Shown here: in pieces, positions 37,501 to 49,500 of the stretch | Layout of the letters: every line of letters starts with the position of its first letter | How positions within the stretch are numbered: position 1 is the first letter of the stretch | Assembly (NCBI GenBank): GCA_032622095.1 | Contig: CP136066.1 | Location: 231,448,961 to 231,512,960, forward strand | Length of the DNA: 64,000 bases | Source of the DNA: Siphonodentalium dalli | Taxonomy: Eukaryota > Mollusca > Scaphopoda > Gadilida > Siphonodentaliidae | Reading direction: 5' to 3' | Notes under the pieces: model-generated | Told to the model about the DNA's origin: nothing | The model's input: the letters and a program-made list of their open reading frames with translations, nothing else | Database searches by the model: none | Made by a program: the position numbers and the translations under genes

Positions 37501-40500
37501 ATGCGTAACGTTACGTAACACATCCGGTGGTCAGATTCAGATAGCTGAATGGTATTGCTGGCAAGGGTAATCACACCAGTGGTTGCTAGGAGACAATGTG
37601 TCTATAAATAGGCGCTCTCTCGGCCTGTCCATAAATCTACTATTATTATTATTATTTGCATCTTCTGAAAGTGTTATTTATATATAAATTTGTACGCAAA
37701 TAAATTGCCTGAGGCAGGTCGAGAGGCGTCATTATTGTGTTCTCTAATGCTGTATATAATAGTTTGAGAATAAAATATTATCTATTTATCTGTCTGCATA
37801 AAATGTTAAGGTTTATCAGCGCTTGTGCTCATGTTGTGACTAGACGAAACAGTCTCCTTGATGCTCATTCATTTGCATATTGATATTTTAAACATTTTGA
37901 TTTTTTTTTTAAAAGAAGAATGTTTTTTAATTTATTTTTTAATGTGTTTAGATTGAATTTCTTGCTCATTTTAACATTTTACCGAAGTTATATTCATAAA
38001 ATATCCGGAAACTTCCCCTTTTAATATTAGTTATAATGTTACACAGTCTGTATTGAACATATCGAAATGTACACCGAATAACCACGATTCTACGAAATAG
38101 AAAACATGAATATATGCATATATATGTATCATGCAAACATTATCAGGAACGGATTTGGCAGGGAAACTGACCACATTGAACGCTTGCCATGTCTCAACAT
38201 GTGACAATGATGCAACCAACTTGAAGTTACCTTTGCAGCTAACTTAAATTTATGAAATTTATAACCACAATAGAACGTAATGACATTAAAACATTTAAAA
38301 AATCTCCAGCATAAGTCATAAAGAACAGGAATATGATCATTGCAACAAATTTTGCATGAACGATATCTGACCAATAACACCCAGCTATACTTCCAAAGAG
38401 AAATGATTACGTCACCATTAGTCTATTTATATGAATCACGTGCGACAGACTGTGTGGCAATTTGTGACAGTCTGTTGCTAAACTAAATTCTTTGCGTGAG
38501 TGATTGCTTATTGTCACTTTCTCTGCGAGTGTTATATCATTCTGGATCAAAGGTCGTTTGTATAATTGGGTTCACAGAATTGACGCCGGCTAAACAAGTT
38601 GAAAGTTGAGCTCATCTAGCGGAACGCGACCTGTGCACATGTACAGAACACATGTAGACATCCATTTACCCTACAGGAAATAAATTTACCCTACAATTTA
38701 TTCAACAGAATGAATCAATAAAAAGCGTTTATTCCTCATATAATTATAAGATTGATATAAACGATACATTAAGTATCCCGTGTATTTTTAATACTCCAAA
38801 CATGAAAAGTTATCCCGACATTCATAATAATTCCTTTGAGCACAGGGGCCTGTAACGCGCTCCACTGTCCGCCCCCTTTTGCACTGCCCGTATACGCCGC
38901 TCTATATACGCGCCTTCTTCGTGTTCCATTAACGCGAAGAAGGCGCGTATATAGGGCGGCGTATATGGGCAGTGCAAAAGGGGGCGGACAGCGGAGCGCG
39001 TTACAGGCCCCTGTGCTTTGAGATTCAGGAATCGCGTTACCATTGCGATGTATATGCACATATATAGCGCTCAATCGAATGGACCATATGCATTTAGTGA
39101 TACGAATAATTTTTTGTGCTAAAAACCTGTACTTTTCGCACTAATTGTGGAGGCGACCGTTTGTCACACGTATTATTAGCATTGCTATTGCAGATAGAAA
39201 ACACGGTGCCCAATATAATAAATATAATTTCATGTAACATTTAATGATGCATCCCGAGACCCTCTGGTCGCGTCTTTGGGAATAATTGCGTTAATCTTTT
39301 TTCAGTTCCTATATACTCGCGATCGAATTATATATACATTAAAATTATATCTACCGACATGGACGTAAAATCGATTAGGTGCAAATAAAACTTCAGTTTT
39401 CTATCGCCGCCGCGTGCCACCAAAAGTTATTATAAGACAACGCGGTCATGAAATTCATTACCGCGTACGTCAACCGCGGTCATGAAATGCCTTACCGTAG
39501 GAGACCGCGGTCGATACCACCGCGGCACCAAAAACTCAACCGCGACCACGCGGTTGCCCGCGTTTTCAATACCGCGGCTGACCGCGTTACTACACCGCGG
39601 TCAGGCGTTATTACACCGCGGTCAGGCGTTATTACACCGCGGTCAGGCGGTATTACACCGCGGTCAGGCGGTATTACACCGCCCGACCGCGGTATTACAC
39701 CGCGGTCATACCGCATGTCAACCTCGTTAAAACAGGTCGCTTAATTTGAGCATAGCTGTACCTGGTGATGGAGTGTTTAAACAACAGACCACCACTTTTC
39801 GACTTCCCCCATTACAAAATATTTCCAGGTATGTTGTCGTGGGTGCAGCATGCTGTCCGATCGGACGCGGACATTAATGACTGACCCGTGTAAACGCCTC
39901 GGTGTGTGCACGTTAAAGAATGCTGCTGGAGTCACCACAGGATTATAAAGATACTCGGCCGTGACCTTGACCTCCCCATAATCTTTAGCGTGCCTGTCAT
40001 TTGCAGAATGAGGTCCCCAGAGGGTGAATTTAGTGATGCTATCTCGCATATGGGGCTCACTAAATTCACCCTCTGGGGACCTCATTCTGCTTAGGCCTCA
40101 TCTTCTCTGGAAAGTTTCTTTATTATCAAATTTCTATAGAATCTTCTTCTCATAGAATCTATTTTTTAGTTTAGTGTCTCTAAATCCCCAAATTAAAAAA
40201 GAAACTTCTTCACATAGATTCTATTTCTTTTTTAGGTTAGTTTCTCTGTATCCCCAAATTGGCAGACGACACTTTGCATAATCAAGGTTCTCAATGGGTG
40301 TACATCACAACATTCACCATGTGGGAACATCAATCTGAGTCTATGTCTCCCATGTAGAATGAGGTCCCCAGAGGGTGAATTAGTGATGCTAGCCCGCTAG
40401 GCGCGATAAGCATCACTAAATTCACCATCTGGGGACCTAATTATGCAAATGACAAGCACGCTAAACTCAGGCATAATCTTCATAAAACTTACCCTGAACC

Positions 40501-43500
40501 TTTTCCGTTCTGCAACATAAGTCGTCTCGAGTTTATTCTTCTCTTCGCTGAGCGTAGAAATAGACAAAGATAGAGTCTGAACCCGTTCTTTCATTTTGTC
40601 ATACTCCGTTGTGTCAAGGTCGTCTTGTTTAACCTTCAAATGATAAAATAATAATTTAGTTGTAAGCTGCCAAGTCAACTTCATAACTTCATGCCTGACA
40701 CAATATCAAGTAGGAAATATACAAACCAGAAATTGGTTGAAATTCTTCTCATAGTTTGGAAATAGTTCGAAATACAGGGCTTATAATTCGTATGAGAATC
40801 AGAATTAGAAAGGCATATATTTATAAATAGTAATATTATTGAATAACAAAGCTGGCGCAAAAGATTGCACAACAAATTTTGTCATAAGACTGTTCATTCG
40901 CTGCGATATTTTTTAAGAGTGAAATTTATCATAATGGTACATATATATGACCATAACATAGTAAAGTTTCCTTTATTTGCGTTGGGAATAGAAGACGGTG
41001 CATACCAGCGCGTAGCCAAATTTCATTCTTAATAATAGACCAGACAAACCGGCCAAATAAAGCTGCAACAGCCTAAATTATCTTGGGTCTGTCTCAATAA
41101 ACCATACAAATATGGATATCATTGGAACCACATTGTGATGGTTATAGTTATGCCCTGTGCCAATGCATTCTCTTATATATGCGAGTCGACCATAGGTCGC
41201 CTCGCATATATAAGAGAATGCATTGGCCTAAAAACTTTTTACCATTTTTTCTTACATTCTTTAACAATTTTATAATTTTTAATGTGTTAAGCCAATGCAT
41301 TCTCTTATATATGCGAGGCGACCTATGGTCGACTCACATATATAAGAGAATGCATTGGCACAGGGCCGTTCTGTTGGGTAAAGGGTTAATAATAGACCAG
41401 ACTATACAAAACTTTCGGGTCGCTGGTGTTCGAACTGTAGTTTTCCTTTTATTGATGCTTCGACTGACTAACCCCGTCATCTGACTGATTATTTGATTGC
41501 TTGTACTTCTGCGACGTATCTTGGGAGAGGACTTTTATTGATGCTTCAGGACTTACATTTGATAGAGGATGATCTGTCGACTGACTAACCCCGTCATCTG
41601 ACTGATTATTTGATTGCTTGTACTTCTGCGACGTATCTTGGGAGAGGACTTTTATTGATGCTTCAGGACTTACATTTGATAGAGGATGATCTGTCGACTG
41701 ACTAACCCCGTCATCTGACTGATTATTTGATTGCTTGTACTTCTGCGACGTATCTTGGGAGAGGACTTTTATTGATGCTTCAGGACTTACATTTGATAGA
41801 GGATGATCTGTCGACTGACTAACCCCGTCATCTGACTGATTATTTGATTGCTTGTACTTCTGCGACGTATCTTGGGAGAGGACTTTTATTGATGCTTCAG
41901 GACTTACATTTGATAGAGGATGATCTGTCGACTGACTAACCCCGTCATCTGACTGATTATTTGATTGCTTGTACTTCTGCGACGTATCTTGGGAGAGGAC
42001 TTTTATTGATGCTTCAGGACTTACATTTAATAGAGGATGATCTGTCGACTGACTAACCCCGTCATCTGACTGATTATTTGATTGCTTGTACTTCTGCGAC
42101 GTATCTTGGGAGAGGACTTTTATTGATGCTTCAGGACTTACATTTGATAGAGGATGATCTGTCGACTGACTAACCCCGTCATCTGACTGATTATTTGATT
42201 GCTTGTCCTTCTGCGACGTATCTTGGGAGAGGACTTTTATTGATGCTTCAGGACTTACATTTGATAGAGGATGATCTGTCGACTGACTAACCCCGTCATC
42301 TGACTGATTATTTGATTGCTTGTACTTCTGCGACGTATCTTGGGAGAGGACTTTTATTGATGCTTCAGGACTTACATTTGATAGAGGATGATCTGTCGAC
42401 TGACTAACCCCGTCATCTGACTGATTATTTGATTGCTTGTCCTTCTGCGACGTATCTTGGGAGAGGACTTTTATTGATGCTTCAGGACTTACATTTGATA
42501 GAGGATGATCTGTCGCCTGACTAACCCCGTCATCTGACTGATTATTTGATTGCTTGTACTTCTGCGACGTATCTTGGGAGAGGACTTTTATTGATGCTTC
42601 AGGACTTACATTTGATAGAGGATGATCTGTCGACTGACTAACCCCGTCATCTGACTGATTATTTGATTGCTTGTACTTCTGCGACGTATCTTGGGAGAGG
42701 ACTTTTATTGATGCTTCAGGACTTACATTTGATAGAGGATGATCTGTCGACTGACTAACCCCGTCATCTGACTGATTATTTGATTGCTTGTACTTCTGCG
42801 ACGTATCTTGGGAGAGGACTTTTATTGATGCTTCAGGACTTACATTTGATAGAGGATGATCTGTCGACTGACTAACCCCGTCATCTGACTGATTATTTGA
42901 TTGCTTGTACTTCTGCGACGTATCTTGGGAGAGGACTTTTATTGATGCTTCAGGACTTACATTTGATAGAGGATGATCTGTCGACTGACTAACCCCGTCA
43001 TCTGACTGATTATTTGATTGCTTGTACTTCTGCGACGTATCTTGGGAGAGGACTTTTATTGATGCTTCAGGACTTACATTTGATAGAGGATGATCTGTCG
43101 ACTGACTAACCCCGTCATCTGACTGATTATTTGATTGCTTGTACTTCTGCGACGTATCTTGGGAGAGGACTTTTATTGATGCTTCAGGACTTACATTTGA
43201 TAGAGGATGATCTGTCGACTGACTAACCCCGTCATCTGACTGATTATTTGATTGCTTGTACTTCTGCGACGTATCTTGGGAGAGGACTTTTATTGATGCT
43301 TCAGGACTTACATTTGATAGAGGATGATCTGTCGACTGACTAACCCCGTCATCTGACTGATTATTTGATTGCTTGTCCTTCTGCGACGTATCTTGGGAGA
43401 GGACTTTTATTGATGCTTCAGGACTTACATTTGATAGAGGATGATCTGTCGACTGACTAACCCCGTCATCTGACTGATTATTTGATTGCTTGTACTTCTG

Positions 43501-46500
43501 CGACGTATCTTGGGAGAGGACTTTTATTGATGCTTCAGGACTTACATTTGATAGAGGATGATCTGTCGACTAACTAACCCCGTCATCTGACTGATTATTT
43601 GATTGCTTGTACTTCTGCGACGTATCTTGGGAGAGGACTTTTATTGATGCTTCAGGACTTACATTTGATAGAGGATGATCTGTCGACTGACTAACCCCGT
43701 CATCTGACTGATTATTTGATTGCTTGTACTTCTGCGACGTATCTTGGGAGAGGACTTTTATTGATGCTTCAGGACTTACATTTGATAGAGGATGATCTGT
43801 CGACTGACTAACCCCGTCATCTGACTGATTATTTGATTGCTTGTACTTCTGCGACGTATCTTGGGAGATGACTTTTATTGATGCTTCAGGACTTACATTT
43901 GATAGAGGATGATCTGTCGACTGACTAACCCCGTCATCTGACTGATTATTTGATTGCTTGTACTTCTGCGACGTATCTTGGGAGAGGACTTTTATTGATG
44001 CTTCAGGACTTACATTTGATAGAGGATGATCTGTCGACTGACTAACCCCGTCATCTGACTGATTATTTGATTGCTTGTACTTCTGCGACGTATCTTGGGA
44101 GAGGACTTTTATTGATGCTTCAGGACTTACATTTGATAGAGGATGATCTGTCGACTGACTAACCCCGTCACCTGACTGATTATTTGATTGCTTGTACTTC
44201 TGCGACGTATCTTGGGAGAGGACTTTTATCGATACTTCAGGACTTACATTTGATAGAGGATGATCTGTCGACTGACTAACCCCGTCATCTGACTGATTAT
44301 TTGATTGCTTGTACTTCTGCGACGTATCTTGGGAGAGGACTTTTATTGATGCTTCAGGACTTACATTTGATAGAGGATGATCTGTCGACTGACTAACCCC
44401 GTCATCTGACTGATTATTTGATTGCTTGTACTTCTGCGACGTATCTTGGGAGAGGACTTTTATTGATGCTTCAGGACTTACATTTGATAGAGGATGATCT
44501 GTCGACTGACTAACCCCGTCATCTGACTGATTATTTGATTGCTTGTACTTCTGCGACGTATCTTGGGAGAGGACTTTTATTGATGCTTCAGGACTTACAT
44601 TTGATAGAGGATGATCTGTCGACTGACTAACCCCGTCATCTGACTGATTATTTGATTGCTTGTACTTCTGCGACGTATCTTGGGAGAGGACTTTTATTGA
44701 TGCTTCAGGACTTACATTTGATAGAGGATGATCTGTCGACTGACTAACCCCGTCATCTGACTGATTATTTGATTGCTTGTACTTCTGCGACGTATCTTGG
44801 GAGAGGACTTTTATTGATGCTTCAGGACTTACATTTGATAGAGGATGATCTGTCGACTGACTAACCCCGTCATCTGACTGATTATTTGATTGCTTGTACT
44901 TCTGCGACGTATCTTGGGAGAGGACTTTTATTGATGCTTCAGGACTTACATTTGATAGAGGATGATCTGTCGACTGACTAACCCCGTCATCTGACTGATT
45001 ATTTGATTGCTTGTACTTCTGCGACGTATCTTGGGAGAGGACTTTTATTGATGCTTCAGGACTTACATTTGATAGAGGATGATCTGTCGACTGACTAACC
45101 ACGTCATCTGACTGATTATTTGATTGCTTGTACTTCTGCGACGTATCTTGGGAGAGGACTTTTATTGATGCTTCAGGACTTACATTTGATAGAGGATGAT
45201 CTGTCGACTGACTAACCCCGTCATCTGACTGATTATTTGATTGCTTGTCCTTCTGCGACGTATCTTGGGAGAGGACTTTTATTGATGCTTCAGGACTTAC
45301 ATTTGATAGAGGATGATCTGTCGCCTGACTAACCCCGTCATCTGACTGATTATTTGATTGCTTGTACTTCTGCGACGTATCTTGGGAGAGGACTTTTATT
45401 GATGCTTCAGGACTTACATTTGATAGAGGATGATCTGTCGACTGACTAACCCCGTCATCTGACTGATTATTTGATTGCTTGTACTTCTGCGACGTATCTT
45501 GGGAGAGGACTTTTATTGATGCTTCAGGACTTACATTTGATAGAGGATGATCTGTCGACTGACTAACCCCGTCATCTGACTGATTATTTGATTGCTTGTA
45601 CTTCTGCGACGTATCTTGGGAGAGGACTTTTATTGATGCTTCAGGACTTACATTTGATAGAGGATGATCTGTCGACTGACTAACCCCGTCATCTGACTGA
45701 TTATTTGATTGCTTGTACTTCTGCGACGTATCTTGGGAGAGGACTTTTATTGATGCTTCAGGACTTACATTTGATAGAGGATGATCTGTCGACTGACTAA
45801 CCCCGTCATCTGACTGATTATTTGATTGCTTGTACTTCTGCGACGTATCTTGGGAGAGGACTTTTATTGATGCTTCAGGACTTACATTTGATAGAGGATG
45901 ATCTGTCGACTGACTAACCCCGTCATCTGACTGATTATTTGATTGCTTGTACTTCTGCGACGTATCTTGGGAGAGGACTTTTATTGATGCTTCAGGACTT
46001 ACATTTGATAGAGGATGATCTGTCGACTGACTAACCCCGTCATCTGACTGATTATTTGATTGCTTGTACTTCTGCGACGTATCTTGGGAGAGGACTTTTA
46101 TTGATGCTTCAGGACTTACATTTGATAGAGGATGATCTGTCGACTGACTAACCCCGTCATCTGACTGATTATTTGATTGCTTGTACTTCTGCGACGTATC
46201 TTGGGAGAGGACTTTTATCGATACTTCAGGACTTACATTTGATAGAGGATGATCTGTCGACTGACTAACCCCGTCATCTGACTGATTATTTGATTGCTTG
46301 TACTTCTGCGACGTATCTTGGGAGAGGACTTTTATTGATGCTTCAGGACTTACATTTGATAGAGGATGATCTGTCGACTGACTAACCCCGTCATCTGACT
46401 GATTATTTGATTGCTTGTACTTCTGCGACGTATCTTGGGAGAGGACTTTTATTGATGCTTCAGGACTTACATTTGATAGAGGATGATCTGTCGACTGACT

Positions 46501-49500
46501 AACCCCGTCATCTGACTGATTATTTGATTGCTTGTACTTCTGCGACGTATCTTGGGAGAGGACTTTTATTGATGCTTCAGGACTTACATTTGATAGAGGA
46601 TGATCTGTCGACTGACTAACCCCGTCATCTGACTGATTATTTGATTGCTTGTACTTCTGCGACGTATCTTGGGAGAGGACTTTTATTGATGCTTCAGGAC
46701 TTACATTTGATAGAGGATGATCTGTCGACTGACTAACCCCGTCATCTGACTGATTATTTGATTGCTTGTACTTCTGCGACGTATCTTGGGAGAGGACTTT
46801 TATTGATGCTTCAGGACTTACATTTGATAGAGGATGATCTGTCGACTGACTAACCCCGTCATCTGACTGATTATTTGATTGCTTGTACTTCTGCGACGTA
46901 TCTTGGGAGAGGACTTTTATTGATGCTTCAGGACTTACATTTGATAGAGGATGATCTGTCGACTGACTAACCCCGTCATCTGACTGATTATTTGATTGCT
47001 TGTACTTCTGCGACGTATCTTGGGAGAGGACTTTTATTGATGCTTCAGGACTTACATTTGATAGAGGATGATCTGTCGACTGACTAACCCCGTCATCTGA
47101 CTGATTATTTGATTGCTTGTACTTCTGCGACGTATCTTGGGAGAGGACTTTTATTGATGCTTCAGGACTTACATTTGATAGAGGATGATCTGTCGACTGA
47201 CTAACCCCGTCATCTGACTGATTATTTGATTGCTTGTACTTCTGCGACGTATCTTGGGAGAGGACTTTTATTGATGCTTCAGGACTTACATTTGATAGAG
47301 GATGATCTGTCGACTGACTAACCCCGTCATCTGACTGATTATTTGATTGCTTGTACTTCTGCGACGTATCTTGGGAGAGGACTTTTATTGATGCTTCAGG
47401 ACTTACATTTGATAGAGGATGATCTGTCGACTGACTAACCCCGTCATCTGACTGATTATTTGATTGCTTGTACTTCTGCGACGTATCTTGGGAGAGGACT
47501 TTTATTGATGCTTCGAGAGCCTCCTTCTCCTTTGTGATTCCTTTATACGCTCTCACAAGATCTGAAAAAAATATAATACGGTAAAACCTCTCCAAACCTG
47601 ACCCTCTATAAACCGAATCGCTCTCACAAGATCTGAACAAAATATAATACGGTAAAAAACCTCTCCAAACCTGACCCTCTATAAACCGAATCGCTCGCAC
47701 AAGGTCTGAACAAAATATAATACGGTAAAACCTCTCCAAACCGGACCCTCTATAAACCGAATCGCTCTCACAAGATCTGAACAAAATATAATACGGTAAA
47801 AAACCTCTCCAAACCGGACCCTCTATAAACCGAATCGCTCTCACAAGATCTGAAAAAAATATAATACGGTAAAAACCTCTCCAAACCGGACCCTCTATAA
47901 ACCGAATCGCTCTCACAAGATCTGAACAAAATATAATACGGTAAAAAACCTCTCCAAACCGGACCCTCTATAAACCGAATCGCTCTCACAAGATCTTAAA
48001 AAAATATAATACGGTAAAAAACCTCTCCAAACCGGACCCTCTATAAACCGAATCGCTCTCACAAGATCTGAAAAAAATATAATACGGTAAAAAACCTCTC
48101 CAAACCGGACCCTCTATAAACCGAATCGCTCTCACAAGATCTGAAAAAAATATAATACGGTAAAAACCTCTCCAAACCGGACCCTCTATAAACCGAATCG
48201 CTCTCACAAGATCTGAACAAAATATAATACGATAAAAAACCTCTCCAAACCGGACCCTCTATAAACCGAATCGCTCTCACAAGATCTTAAAAAAATATAA
48301 TACGGTAAAAAACCTCTCCAAACCGGACCCTCTATAAAACGAATCGCTCTCACAAGATCTGAAAAAAATATAATACGGTAAAAACCTCTCCAAACCGGAC
48401 CCTCTATAAACCGAATCGCTCTCACAAGATCTGAAAAAAATATAATACGGTAAAAAACCTCTCCAAACCGGACCCTCTATAAACCGAATCGCTCTCACAA
48501 GATCTGAAAAAAATATAATACGGTAAAAAACCTCTCCAAACCGGACCCTCTATAAACCGAATCACTCTCACAAGATCTGAAAAAAATATAATACGGTAAA
48601 AAACCTCTCCATACCGAACCCTCTATAAACCGAATCACTCTCACAAGATCTGAAAAAAATATAATACGGTAAAAAACCTCTCCATACCGAACCCTCTATA
48701 AACCGAATCACTCTCACAAGATCTGAAAAAAATATAATACGGTAAAACCTCTCCAAACCGGACCCTCTATAAACCGAATTGCTCTCACAAGATCTGAAAA
48801 AAAATATAATACGGTAAAACCTCTCCAAACAGGACCCTCTATAAACCGAATTGCTCTCACAAGATCTGAAAAAAATATAATACGGTAAAAACCTCTCCAA
48901 ACCGGACCCTCTATAAACCGAATCGCTCTCACAAGATCTGAAAAAAATATAATACGGTAAAAAACCTCTCCAAACCGGACCCTCTATAAACCAAATCGCT
49001 CTCACAAGATCTGAAAAAAATATAATACGGTAAAAAACCTCTCCAAACCGGACCCTCTATAAACCGAATCACTCTCACAAGATCTGAAAAAAATATAATA
49101 CGGTAAAAAACCTCTCCATACCGAACCCTCTATAAACCGAATCGCTCTCACAAGATCTGAAAAAAATATAATACGGTAAAACCTCTCCAAGACCGGACCC
49201 TCTATAAACCGAATCGCTCTCATAAGGTCTGAAAAATATATACAGTAAAACCTCTCCAAACCAGACCCTCTATAAACCAAATCGCTCTCACAAGATCTGA
49301 AAAAAATATAATACGGTAAAAAAACCTCTCCAAACCGGACCCTCTATAAACCAAATCGCTCTCACAAGATCTGAAAAAAATATAATACGGTAAAAAACCT
49401 CTCCAAACCGGACCCTCTATAAACCGAATCGCTCTCACAAGATCTGAAAAAAATATAATACGGTAAAACCTCTCCAAACCGGACCCTCTATAAACCGAAT

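Larger units (their letters stand above)
36148..39758. mobile_element. Element Y: TA-flanked, inverted CCGCGG-rich subterminal arrays
   Basis: The termini are TA|CAGCTATGCTC and GAGCATAGCTG|TA, with further inverted similarity (AAGCGACCTGTTTAACGAGG). Directly inside are arrays of a 21-bp unit ACCGCGGTCATGCGGTAGTAC (36190-36480) and its inverted relatives (39440-39720). TA target and CAG start suggest a Tc1/mariner/pogo relation, but no transposase was recognised. The interior includes a small frame at 37094-37294 of unknown meaning and a GC-rich palindrome near the right end. Confidence 0.75.
35634..39799. mobile_element. Composite insertion between 25-bp direct repeats
   Basis: The same 25 bases (CGACTTCCCCCATTACAAAA followed by TATTT) occur at 35609-35633 and 39800-39824. 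Between them lie an element X end (35634 to about 36145), the TA-flanked element Y (36148-39758) and a short tail. The direct repeats could be a target duplication of X, which would be unusually long, or chance flanking duplication. No TIR pair was found for X. Confidence 0.6.

Noticed and set aside
43570-47916. Open frame of 1448 codons as a separate repetitive protein gene
   Set aside because: It is GCC1 exon 2 read through intronic array units on both sides. Its first part is acceptor-array sequence and the rest is donor-array copies ending at a nonsense unit.
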